Assembly (NCBI RefSeq): GCF_014334735.1
Contig: NZ_CP060587.1
Span: 992,001-1,056,000 of the forward strand
DNA: 64,000 nucleotides
Direction of reading: 5' to 3'
Source of the DNA: Aeromicrobium senzhongii
GTDB taxonomy: Bacteria > Actinomycetota > Actinomycetes > Propionibacteriales > Nocardioidaceae
Both the position numbers and the translations under genes were made by a program. This document shows positions 35,586 to 42,944 of the stretch, piece after piece (position 1 is the stretch's first letter; every line of letters starts with the position of its first letter). Below the pieces are notes generated by a model, which did no database searches, was not told where the DNA came from, and worked only from the letters and a program-made list of their open reading frames with translations.

Positions 35586-36586
35586 TGGTCACTGCTGCAG
35601 TCATGGGAGCCGGGTCCTGGGGCACCGCCTTCTCGATCGTGCTGGCCGACGCCGGCCACGACGTCCACCTGTGGGGACGTCGTGAGGAGACCTGCGCCAA
35701 CATCAACGAGCGTCACGAGAACACCGAGTACCTCCCTGGTCTCGAGCTGCCCGAGACCATCCGCGCCACGACCGATCCCGCGACGGCTCTGGCCGGCGCC
35801 TCGATCGTGGTGCTCGCCGTGCCGTCGCAGACGCTGCGTGCCAACCTCGAGTCGTGGGGCCACCTCATCGATCCGTCGGCCGTGATGGTCAGCCTGATGA
35901 AGGGCGTCGAGCTGGGGTCGCACCTGCGCATGAGCGAGGTCATCGCCGAGCTCACCGGCGCCGGTCCCGAGCGGATCGCGGTGATCACCGGGCCCAACCT
36001 CGCCAAGGAGATCGCGCGCCGCGAGCCGGCCGCCAGTGTCGTCGCGTGCGCCGACGAGTCCGTGGCGTTGCAGCTGCAGAAGTACTGCCACACCCCGGCG
36101 TTCCGCCCCTACACGAACCAGGACGTCGTCGGCTGCGAGCTGGCCGGCACGGTCAAGAACATCATCGGCCTGGCGGTCGGGGTGTGCGACGGCCTGGACT
36201 TCGGCGACAACACCAAGGCCTCGGTCATCACGCGCGGCCTGGCCGAGACGGCGCGTCTGGGGCTCGCGATGGGCGCCGACCCGATGACGTTCATGGGCCT
36301 GGCCGGTCTGGGCGACCTCGTCGCCACGTGCTCCTCGCCGCTGTCGCGCAACCGCACCTTCGGCGAGAAGCTCGGCCGTGGCATGACCGTCGAGGAGATC
36401 ACCTCGCAGACGCGCCAGGTGGCCGAGGGCGTGAAGTCCTGCGTCTCGGTCGCCGAGCTCGCTCGCCTGCACGGCGTCGACATGCCGATCGTCGAGCACG
36501 TCCGTGCCCTCGTCGACGGCACGATGACCCCGACCGAGCTCGTCGAGACCCTCATCAGCCGCTCGGCCAAGGCCGAGACCCGCTGA
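35585..36586 (+). CDS. gpsA: Glycerol-3-phosphate dehydrogenase [NAD(P)+]
   Basis: 333 residues. The Rossmann motif GAGSWGTA is at 8-15, the catalytic Lys lies in the AGTVKNIIGLAVG segment, and GDLVATCSSPLSRNRTFG is the family signature. It reduces dihydroxyacetone phosphate to sn-glycerol-3-phosphate for membrane lipids. The start overlaps the plsC stop. Confidence 0.97.
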   Translation: MVTAAVMGAGSWGTAFSIVLADAGHDVHLWGRREETCANINERHENTEYLPGLELPETIRATTDPATALAGASIVVLAVPSQTLRANLESWGHLIDPSAVMVSLMKGVELGSHLRMSEVIAELTGAGPERIAVITGPNLAKEIARREPAASVVACADESVALQLQKYCHTPAFRPYTNQDVVGCELAGTVKNIIGLAVGVCDGLDFGDNTKASVITRGLAETARLGLAMGADPMTFMGLAGLGDLVATCSSPLSRNRTFGEKLGRGMTVEEITSQTRQVAEGVKSCVSVAELARLHGVDMPIVEHVRALVDGTMTPTELVETLISRSAKAETR

Positions 36587-36588
36587 CT

Positions 36589-36671
36589 CCCCCGTCCCGA
36601 GATTTGCTCCCAAACTGACCTTTGAGCCGGGCTCAAAGGTGAGATGCGGAGCAAATCTCGGGGCTGGAGGG
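36589..36671 (+). repeat. Palindromic repeat, copy 1 (solo)
   Basis: The outer arms CCCGAGATTTGCTCC (36596-36610) and GGAGCAAATCTCGGG (36648-36662) pair over 15 bp, and an inner stem ACCTTTGAGC/GCTCAAAGGT (36618-36627, 36631-36640) sits on top. It is preceded by CCCCCGT and followed by GCTGGAGGG, both shared with copy 2. It lies between the convergent gpsA and PLP-enzyme genes and could also act as a terminator. Confidence 0.85.
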
Positions 36672-36681
36672 TGTCTGGTGC

Positions 36682-37710
36682 TCAGCCCAGGGCGTTCTCG
36701 ATGTCGGCCCAGAGGTCCTCGACGGCCTCGATGCCGACGCTGAGCCGGATCAGGCCCGCGGGGATGGTCTCCGGCTCGGCGGGGAAGCGGCGCCGGCGTT
36801 CCCACGTCGACTCGACGCCGCCCAGGCTGGTGGCGTGGGTGATGACGCGGCTGGCCTCCGTCGCGCGCTGGGCGTGCTCGGCGTCGTCGATCACGAAGCA
36901 CACCATGGTCCCGAAGCCCGGGTAGCGGACCTCGGCGACGGCCGGGTGGGCCTTGAGTCGGTCGGCCAGGATCGCCGCGCTGGACTCGGCACGGTCGAGC
37001 CGGACGGCGAGGGTGCGGACGCCGCGGGCGGCCAGGAAGCTCTCCAGCGCACCGGGGATGGCGCCGTGCAGCGAACGGTGCTGCAACAGGCGCTCGAACA
37101 GTGCGTCGTCGGCGGTCGCCATGACGCCGAGCACGAGGTCGCTGTGCCCGCCGAGCAGCTTCGAGGCCGAGTGGGCCACGATGTCGGCGCCGTACGACAG
37201 CGGCCGATCGCGCAGGGGAGTGCGGAAGGTGTTGTCGACGGCGACGAGGGCGCCGGCGTCCTTCGCGGCGGCGACGAGCGTCGGCAGGTCGCCGACCTCC
37301 ATCGCCGGGTTGGTGGGCGACTCGAGCCAGACCAGGTCGGCGCCGGCGAAGGCCTCGATGCTGCTCTCGGTGTCCGACGGATCGATCAGGCGCACCTCGT
37401 ACGGCCCGCTCTGCACGAGGCTCGTCGTGCCGTTGTAGCCATGACGGGGGAGCACCACGACCGCGCCCGGCTCGACCAGTCCCAGGGTGGCCGCGGCCGT
37501 CGCGATGCCCGAGGCGAAGGCCAGGGCACGGCCGCCCTCGAGCGCACCGACGACCTGCTCGAACGACTCGTAGGCCGGGTTGCCGTGGCGGCCGTACTCG
37601 AAGTCGCCACCGGCGTGGAACGAGCTCGCGAGGGTGATGGGGGCGTTCAGCGGCGTGCCGGGCTCCTTGGCCGGGCGACCTGCGATGACGGTCACGGTGT
37701 CGGGCTGCAT
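36682..37710 (-). CDS. Cys/Met metabolism PLP-dependent enzyme (cystathionine gamma-lyase/synthase-like)
   Basis: 342 residues of the fold-type I gamma-family. The PLP-binding Lys is K184 in SASKLLGGHSD, with NPAYESFE and ESPTNP as further signatures. It is shorter than typical MetB/MetC (about 380-390 aa), mainly through shorter loops. It could make or cleave cystathionine or act on O-acylhomoserine; no Met or Cys biosynthesis neighbours help choose. ATG 37710 opens the conserved region, and the start is divergent from ddl. The stop lies 10 nt from palindromic repeat copy 1. Confidence 0.8.
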   Translation of the reverse strand: MQPDTVTVIAGRPAKEPGTPLNAPITLASSFHAGGDFEYGRHGNPAYESFEQVVGALEGGRALAFASGIATAAATLGLVEPGAVVVLPRHGYNGTTSLVQSGPYEVRLIDPSDTESSIEAFAGADLVWLESPTNPAMEVGDLPTLVAAAKDAGALVAVDNTFRTPLRDRPLSYGADIVAHSASKLLGGHSDLVLGVMATADDALFERLLQHRSLHGAIPGALESFLAARGVRTLAVRLDRAESSAAILADRLKAHPAVAEVRYPGFGTMVCFVIDDAEHAQRATEASRVITHATSLGGVESTWERRRRFPAEPETIPAGLIRLSVGIEAVEDLWADIENALG

Positions 37711-37731
37711 GGTTCCAGTGTCACAGGCGGG

Positions 37732-37737
37732 TAGAGT
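37732..37737 (+). promoter_or_regulatory. -10 box of a leaderless ddl promoter
   Basis: TAGAGT ends seven nucleotides before the ddl ATG at 37745, with no ribosome-binding site between them. Confidence 0.55.
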
Positions 37738-37744
37738 CGAATCG

Positions 37745-38797
37745 ATGCGCACCACGATCGCCGTTGTCTTCGGAGGCCAGTCCAGTGAGCACGGTGTCTC
37801 GTGCCTGACGGCGCGGGAGGTGCTCGCTGTCATCGACCGCGACCGGTACGACGTCGTCCCCGTGGGGATCACGACCGACGGCCGGTGGGTCGAGGAGACC
37901 GCCGTCTGGGACGACCTCGAGCCCGGCGTCCTGCCGAAGGTCCGCGACGACATGCCTCCGTTCTCGTGGGACCGCATCCGTGATCTCGACGTCGTCTTCC
38001 CGCTGCTGCACGGCCCGTGGGGTGAGGACGGCACCGTCCAGGGCATGCTCGAGCTGTCCGGAGTCCGCTACGTCGGCGCGGGTGTGCTGGCCAGCGCCGT
38101 GGGCATGGACAAGCCCTTCACCAAGACCGTTTTCTCGGCCGCCGGTCTGCCACAGCTGCCGTACGTGACGATCCAGCCGTGGGAGTGGGACGCCAAGCGC
38201 GACCGCGTCCGGGCCCGGGTCCACGCGCTCGGATTGCCGGTGTTCGTCAAGCCCGCGCGCGCCGGCTCCAGTTCGGGCGTCACCCCGGTGCACCACTGGG
38301 AGGACTTCGACGTCGCGGTCGAGACGGCTCGGACGTTCGATCCCAAGGTCATCGTCGAGTCGGCGGCGAACGGCAAGCGCGAGGTCGAGTGCGCCGTGAT
38401 CCAGGACGAGCACGGCATGCCGATCGCCAGCGAGGTCGGCGAGATCGTCGTGGCCGCCGAGGCCGATCACGAGTACTACGACTTCGAGGCCAAGTACCTC
38501 GACGGCACCAGCACCAACGTCGTGCCGGCCGACCTGCCCGAGTCGGTGCGCCAGCGGATCCGCGAGTACGCGCTGCAGGCCTTCGACGCGATCGGCTGCG
38601 AGGGTTTGGCGCGGGTGGACTTCTTCCTCACCGACAGCGTCGGTGGCGGCCTGGTGATCAACGAGATCAACACGATGCCCGGGTTCACGCCGTTCTCGAT
38701 GTTCCCCAAGCTCTGGGCGGCGTCGGGCGTGGACTACCCCGAGTTGGTCGAGCGCCTCATCCAGCTGGCCCTGCAGCGCCCCCTCGGCCTGCGCTGA
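37745..38797 (+). CDS. ddl: D-alanine--D-alanine ligase
   Basis: 350 residues of the ATP-grasp family. VVFGGQSSEHGVS at the N-terminus, LHGPWGEDGTVQG, KPARAGSSSGV, and the metal-binding NEINTMPGFTPFSMFPKLW are the Ddl hallmarks. It joins two D-Ala residues for the peptidoglycan stem peptide in the cytoplasm. It is divergent from the PLP enzyme and is followed by the left end of the palindrome-bounded nuclease unit. Confidence 0.96.
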   Translation: MRTTIAVVFGGQSSEHGVSCLTAREVLAVIDRDRYDVVPVGITTDGRWVEETAVWDDLEPGVLPKVRDDMPPFSWDRIRDLDVVFPLLHGPWGEDGTVQGMLELSGVRYVGAGVLASAVGMDKPFTKTVFSAAGLPQLPYVTIQPWEWDAKRDRVRARVHALGLPVFVKPARAGSSSGVTPVHHWEDFDVAVETARTFDPKVIVESAANGKREVECAVIQDEHGMPIASEVGEIVVAAEADHEYYDFEAKYLDGTSTNVVPADLPESVRQRIREYALQAFDAIGCEGLARVDFFLTDSVGGGLVINEINTMPGFTPFSMFPKLWAASGVDYPELVERLIQLALQRPLGLR

Positions 38798-38823
38798 CCC
38801 CGCGGCTCTGCCGCACCTCCCCG

Positions 38824-38906
38824 CCCCGTCCCGAGATTTGCTCCATTTCTTCCCTTTCAGCGGCGCTGAAACGTCGAGATGGGAGCAAATCTCGCGCGCT
38901 GGAGGG
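38824..38906 (+). repeat. Palindromic repeat, copy 2
   Basis: Outer arms CGAGATTTGCTCC (38832-38844) and GGAGCAAATCTCG (38882-38894) pair over 13 bp; the inner stem is TTTCAGC/GCTGAAA (38855-38861, 38865-38871). GCTGGAGGG (38898-38906) matches copy 1. The stop codon and last residues of the nuclease gene lie within this repeat. Confidence 0.85.
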
Positions 38907-39720
38907 CGGCCACGACCCGGTTCACCACCATCGTCGGGTTCTCCAAGTCGGCGGCGGTGACGACGATGACGCGCCAGCCCTCGCCCTCGAGCACCTCTCG
39001 CCGGCGCAGGTCGTGCTGGCGCTGGCGGGCGTCGCGTTCGTGCTGCCAGCCGTCGTACTCCACGACGAGCCGCTCGGCGCGATAGACCAGGTCCCCGTAG
39101 GCCAGGAAGCCGCCGTGGCGGTCCGTGATCAGCGCGTTCAACTCGGGTTCAGGGAGCCCGGCGCGGACGAGCTCGAGTCGGACTCGCGACTCCTGGGGCG
39201 AAGCCGAGCCGTCGCGGACCCACTCCATCGCGCGTCGCGCCCGCTGGACACCGTCGAAGTGGACGTCGTGGACGAACGCCAGCAGATCGAGCCGCGCGAT
39301 GAGGCCGGTCGAGATCATCCAGTCACCCACGACGACCAGCTCCCGCCATGACAGGAGGGTGCCGCAGTCGACGAAGGTCCGGGCCGCGCCGACCACGGGC
39401 AGCCCGCGGACCTCCTCGAGGAACAGCGGGCCCTGGAACCGATGGACCACGAACCCGTCGGCTGCCCGGTCGACCCGACGGCGGGTGGCCAGGTGCACCG
39501 GAACCGCGGCGCGCATCTCGAGTCCACGCCACGCCAGGTTGCTGGTGTGGCTCAGTCCCGCCTCGGCGCCGAGCCAGCCGAGGCCGGAGCGGGCCGCCAG
39601 CTCGGGCGTCAGGTCGGTGGTGGCGTACCGGTACCAACCGGGCGCGACCGGCGCGCACCTCGGACCGCGCAGCACGCGATCGGTGAGTCCGGCGGCGAGT
39701 GCCTGCCGGCGCGAGAACAC
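38857..39720 (-). CDS. AbiEi-like/DUF559 endonuclease-domain protein
   Basis: 287 residues from GTG 39720. The N-terminal part (FSRRQALAAGLTDRVLRG, then a small beta domain to about 180) resembles AbiEi-type proteins. The C-terminal part (about 205-280) is DUF559: GDLVYRAERLVVEYDGWQHE followed by RREVLEGEGWRVIVV, a PD-(D/E)XK/Vsr-like core with plausible E, D and Q/H active residues. The upstream frame keeps family-like sequence (RLADLPEEFTNA) but has no usual start codon, so the 5' end may be truncated or use a rare start. The last codons come from palindrome copy 2. The function is unknown; DNA cleavage is inferred. Confidence 0.72.
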   Translation of the reverse strand: MFSRRQALAAGLTDRVLRGPRCAPVAPGWYRYATTDLTPELAARSGLGWLGAEAGLSHTSNLAWRGLEMRAAVPVHLATRRRVDRAADGFVVHRFQGPLFLEEVRGLPVVGAARTFVDCGTLLSWRELVVVGDWMISTGLIARLDLLAFVHDVHFDGVQRARRAMEWVRDGSASPQESRVRLELVRAGLPEPELNALITDRHGGFLAYGDLVYRAERLVVEYDGWQHERDARQRQHDLRRREVLEGEGWRVIVVTAADLENPTMVVNRVVAALQRARFAPISTFQRR

Positions 39721-39827
39721 CGCGTTCGTGAACTCTTCCGGCAGATCGGCGAGACGGGCCGTGCCCGCCAGCGTGCCGACGTCAGCCGGGCACGTGACCG
39801 CTGTCCACAGCCGGACTCACCCGGGCA

Positions 39828-39899
39828 CCGAGATGTGCTCTGATTTCGACCTTTCACAGGTCTTGAAAGGTGTGAATCAGAGCAAATCTCGGGACGGGG
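39828..39899 (-). repeat. Palindromic repeat, copy 3 (inverted)
   Basis: Outer arms at 39828-39845 and 39875-39892 pair over 18 bp with one mismatch; the inner stem is ACCTTTCA/TGAAAGGT (39849-39856, 39864-39871). The right end GAGCAAATCTCGGGACGGGG is the reverse complement of the left end of copy 2. It lies between the nuclease gene start and the 3' end of the AsnC-type gene. Confidence 0.85.
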
Positions 39900-39905
39900 G
39901 AGAGG

Positions 39906-40142
39906 TCAGATGCGGACGACGGGGCAGGTCAGCGTGCGGGTGATGCCGGGGACGCGCTGGATCTGCGAGACGACCAGCGTGCCGAGCTCGTCGACGGAGG
40001 GGCCCTCGGCGCGGACGATGACGTCGTAGGGACCGGTGACGTCCTCGGACTGCTCGACCCCGGGGATCTGGGCGATGGCGGCGGCGACCTCGGCGGCCTT
40101 GCCGACCTCGGTCTGGACGAGGATGTAGGCGTGAACGGCCAT
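39906..40142 (-). CDS. Stand-alone AsnC/Lrp ligand-binding (RAM) domain protein
   Basis: 78 residues: only the C-terminal RAM effector domain of Lrp/AsnC regulators (AYILVQTEVGKAAEVAAAI, GPYDVIVRAEG), without a DNA-binding domain. Such proteins form beta-sheet dimers/octamers that bind amino acids, and may modulate full-length Lrp proteins by mixed oligomers. ATG 40142 has GAAAGGA nine nucleotides upstream. It is divergent from thiL. Confidence 0.87.
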   Translation of the reverse strand: MAVHAYILVQTEVGKAAEVAAAIAQIPGVEQSEDVTGPYDVIVRAEGPSVDELGTLVVSQIQRVPGITRTLTCPVVRI

Positions 40143-40221
40143 GGGGACGTCCTTTCGTTCGGGCCATGACACGCTATCGCAGTCACCCGGGACGGGTGCG
40201 CCGGGCTGAGACAATGACCCC

Positions 40222-41178
40222 GTGACCCAGCGACAGAACGACCAGACCATTGCCGACGTCGGCGAGTTCGCGCTGATCGACCTGGTGCGGGAGCAGCTCG
40301 GCACCAGCGACTACGTGCTCGTGGGGCCCGGGGACGACGCGGCGCACATCGCGACCGCGGACGGCACCTACGTCACCGCGACCGACATCCTCATCGAGGG
40401 CCGGCACTTCCGTCGCGACTGGTCCACGGCCACCGACATCGGACGCAAGGCCGTCGCGGCCAACCTGTCCGACATCAACGCGATGGGCGGGGTGGCCACC
40501 GCGCTGCTGGTGGCGTTCGCCGCGCCCGGTGACACGCCGGTCTCGTGGGTCACCGACCTCGTCAGCGGCATGGTCGAGGAGTGCGCCAAGGTCGGCGCGC
40601 GGATCGTCGGCGGAGACATGTCGGCCGCCGACCAGGTGGTCATCTCGATCACCGCCCTCGGTGACGCCGAGCGTCCTGTCACCCGGTCGGGCGCCCAGCC
40701 CGGCGACCAGGTCGCGTTCGCCGGCACGCTCGGCCTGGCCTCGGCCGGCTACGGCGCGCTCAGCCGGGGCTTCCGCTCGCCCAAGGCCGCCGTGGACGAG
40801 CACCGCGCCCCGCACCCGCCCTACGCCGCGGGTCCGGCGGCCGCCGTCGCCGGCGCCACCTCGATGATCGACGTCAGCGACGGGTTGTTGGCCGACCTCG
40901 GCCACGTCGCCCGAGCCAGCAAGGTCGCGATCGACGTCGACCCGACCTCATTCGAGGTCCTCGACGCCGTGCAGACCGTCGCCGGGGCGCTGGGCGGCGT
41001 CGACCCGCTGGGCTTCGTCCTGAGCGGCGGCGACGACTACGCCCTGGCCGCCACCTTCCCGGCCGACGCGACCCTGCCCGAGGGGTGGACGCGGATCGGC
41101 GTCGTCCGGTCGGGCGAGGGCGTCACGGTCGCCGGGGCCCCGTGGGAGGGCGGCCGCGGCCACCGGCACTGGACCTGA
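40222..41178 (+). CDS. thiL: Thiamine-monophosphate kinase
   Basis: 318 residues of the PurM-like ATPase fold, with VGPGDDAAH, TATDILIEGRHF, NLSDINAMGG and DVSDGLLADLGH as metal and nucleotide motifs. It phosphorylates thiamine monophosphate to the active coenzyme thiamine diphosphate. The GTG start has no clear ribosome site; GACAAT six nucleotides upstream suggests leaderless initiation. The stop is 1 nt from the convergent amidase stop. Confidence 0.95.
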   Translation: MTQRQNDQTIADVGEFALIDLVREQLGTSDYVLVGPGDDAAHIATADGTYVTATDILIEGRHFRRDWSTATDIGRKAVAANLSDINAMGGVATALLVAFAAPGDTPVSWVTDLVSGMVEECAKVGARIVGGDMSAADQVVISITALGDAERPVTRSGAQPGDQVAFAGTLGLASAGYGALSRGFRSPKAAVDEHRAPHPPYAAGPAAAVAGATSMIDVSDGLLADLGHVARASKVAIDVDPTSFEVLDAVQTVAGALGGVDPLGFVLSGGDDYALAATFPADATLPEGWTRIGVVRSGEGVTVAGAPWEGGRGHRHWT

Positions 41179-41179
41179 G

Positions 41180-42589
41180 TCAGTCCTGGATCCGCGCGAA
41201 GGGCGAGGCCGCCTCGAGCTCGAAGGCCAGCTCCAGCAGCGTGCGCTCGTCGCCGTGGTCGGCCGAGAAGTGCAGACCCAGCGGCAGGTCCTGCGAGGTG
41301 CGTCCCAGCGGCAGGCTGATCGCGGGACCGCCCGAGGCGTTGTTGAGCGGCGTGTAGGCCACGTAGGTGCGCAGCCGGGCGAACGCCTCCTCGAACTCCA
41401 CGCCGGGGTCGAGCCAGCCGATCTCGGGCGTCCTGTGGCCCAGCGTCGGGCTGAGGACGACGTCCCAGTCGGCGAAGACCTCGCTGTACTGGCGGGCCGA
41501 GCGCTTCAACGCGACGAGCGCGCCGGGCGTGCGCCAGAAGTTGCGCAGGAACGCCCGGGCGAGCCCGCGCGTGAACGGGTCGACCTTGCTGCGGTCGAAG
41601 TCGCGCGACACCACGAACCGGCCGGTGTAGTCCAGCGAGAAGGCCAGGGTGCGCCAGTACTGGACGAAGTGGCGCTCGAAGGTCGGATCCACCGGGATCG
41701 GCATGTCGACGACCTCGTGGCCCAGCGACGAGACGAGGTCGGCGACGCGGAGCAGCTCGCGCGTGCTGTCCTCGTCCAACTGCTCGCCGTGCAGGGTGGC
41801 GGTGACGAGACCGACCCGCAGCCGGCGCTTCGCGGGTCCCTCGACCAGTCCGACGCGCGGGAGGCGGGGGACCGGGCGGTACCGCTCGGCGGCGGCCAGG
41901 AACACGGCCGTGTCGCGCACGCTACGGGTCATCACGCCGTTGGCGACGATGTCCAGCGGCGCGTCCTTCATCGCCTTGGCCGACGCGAGGCGGTTGCGGG
42001 TCGTCTTCAGCCCGACCAAGCCGCAGGCGGCGGCGGGGATGCGGATCGAGCCGCCGCCGTCGTTGCCGTGCGCGATCGGCACCGCGCCGGCCGCGACGAG
42101 CGCCGCAGAGCCGCCCGAGGAGGCGCCGCTCGAGTACCGGGGGTCCCACGGGTTGCGGGTGGGCTCGCGGTCGACGAACTCGGTCGAGGCGGTCAGACCG
42201 AAAGCCGGCAGCGTGGTGGCGGCGACGACGTTGACGCCGGTCGCGAGGAACTGCTCGGTGAACTCCTCGTGGGAGTCGGCGGGGGTCGCGGGCACGGCTG
42301 CCGAGCCCTGCTGGGTGGGCAGGCCCTTGAAGTCGGTGTTGTTCTTGATCAGGCTCGGCACGCCCGCGAACGGGGCGCCCTCGGCGAGCGGCTCCTCGGC
42401 CCGGACGGCGGCGCGCGCACGGTCGTCGTGCGCGATGGCGTTCAGCGTCGGATCGACCCGATCGATGCGGGCGAGCGAGGCCTCGAGGGCCTCGGAGGCG
42501 CTGATGGCTCCCGAGGAGATGAGCTGGGCCACGGCGACGGCGTCGTGGTCGGCGAGGACGTCGTCGGTGAAGGCATGGGTTCGGGTCAC
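41180..42589 (-). CDS. Amidase signature-family hydrolase
   Basis: 469 residues with the Ser-cisSer-Lys triad visible: K82 in SLIKNN, S157 in the GASSGGS motif, and nucleophile S181 in DGGGSIRIPA. The family hydrolyses diverse carboxamides; the GatA role is unlikely without gatB/gatC nearby. The GTG start at 42589 follows a TATTCT box by six nucleotides (leaderless). It stands alone between convergent thiL and rpmB. The substrate is unknown. Confidence 0.88.
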   Translation of the reverse strand: MTRTHAFTDDVLADHDAVAVAQLISSGAISASEALEASLARIDRVDPTLNAIAHDDRARAAVRAEEPLAEGAPFAGVPSLIKNNTDFKGLPTQQGSAAVPATPADSHEEFTEQFLATGVNVVAATTLPAFGLTASTEFVDREPTRNPWDPRYSSGASSGGSAALVAAGAVPIAHGNDGGGSIRIPAAACGLVGLKTTRNRLASAKAMKDAPLDIVANGVMTRSVRDTAVFLAAAERYRPVPRLPRVGLVEGPAKRRLRVGLVTATLHGEQLDEDSTRELLRVADLVSSLGHEVVDMPIPVDPTFERHFVQYWRTLAFSLDYTGRFVVSRDFDRSKVDPFTRGLARAFLRNFWRTPGALVALKRSARQYSEVFADWDVVLSPTLGHRTPEIGWLDPGVEFEEAFARLRTYVAYTPLNNASGGPAISLPLGRTSQDLPLGLHFSADHGDERTLLELAFELEAASPFARIQD

Positions 42590-42595
42590 CCCGTG

Positions 42596-42601
42596 AGAAT
42601 A
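42596..42601 (-). promoter_or_regulatory. -10 box of a leaderless amidase promoter
   Basis: TATTCT on the minus strand ends six nucleotides before the GTG at 42589 and directly abuts the rpmB terminator stem, so the -35 region would lie in that stem. Confidence 0.5.
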
Positions 42602-42631
42602 GACAACGGCGGCCCGAGGGCCGCCGTTGTC
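42602..42631 (-). terminator. rpmB terminator
   Basis: A 14-bp perfect stem (42602-42615 with 42618-42631) with a 2-nt loop lies 18 nt after the rpmB stop. Confidence 0.85.
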
Positions 42632-42649
42632 ATGAAAAGTGCCGAACGC

Positions 42650-42835
42650 TCAGCGCGAGACCTTGCCAGCCTTGAGGCAACCCGTGCAGACGTTGAGCCG
42701 CTTCGGAGTGCCCTCGACGGTGGCGCGGACGCGCTGGATGTTCGGATCGAAACGACGCTTGGTACGTCGGTGCGAGTGAGACACGTTATGGCCGAAGCCC
42801 GGTCCCTTGCCGCACACATCGCAGACGGCTGCCAC
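42650..42835 (-). CDS. rpmB: 50S ribosomal protein L28
   Basis: 61 residues. It is the zinc-binding C+ form, with CDVCGK at the N-terminus and CTGC near the C-terminus. The GTG start has AGGAG about 8 nt upstream. The gene is divergent from the DAK2-recG operon. Actinobacteria often carry a second, zinc-independent L28 elsewhere under Zur control. Confidence 0.95.
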   Translation of the reverse strand: MAAVCDVCGKGPGFGHNVSHSHRRTKRRFDPNIQRVRATVEGTPKRLNVCTGCLKAGKVSR

Positions 42836-42931
42836 GGCGACCACTCCTGAACTAGATCGGGGGAAATACAACCTCTCCACCATACCTGACACGACACGGC
42901 CAGCGCGAATCGAGTCCCGGCCACTCCTCGA

Positions 42932-42937
42932 TAGGCT
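42932..42937 (+). promoter_or_regulatory. -10 box of a leaderless promoter for the DAK2-recG-rsmD-coaD operon
   Basis: TAGGCT ends seven nucleotides before the ATG at 42945, and no Shine-Dalgarno sequence is present. Confidence 0.55.
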
Positions 42938-42944
42938 CACCCCC

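Larger units (their letters stand above)
38824..39899. mobile_element. Nuclease gene unit bounded by 20-bp terminal inverted repeats
   Basis: CCCCGTCCCGAGATTTGCTC at 38824-38843 recurs as its exact reverse complement at 39880-39899. Each end belongs to a full palindromic repeat (copies 2 and 3) in opposite orientation, and the only gene inside encodes an AbiEi-like/DUF559 nuclease. A related solo palindrome lies 2.2 kb to the left. The layout resembles a REP-type or small transposon unit, although no recognised transposase is present and I see no target duplication. Mobility is a hypothesis. Confidence 0.55.

Noticed and set aside
36682-37710. Naming the PLP enzyme metB, metC or cgl
   Set aside because: The family signature is clear, but specificity within the group cannot be read, and no methionine or cysteine pathway genes adjoin it.
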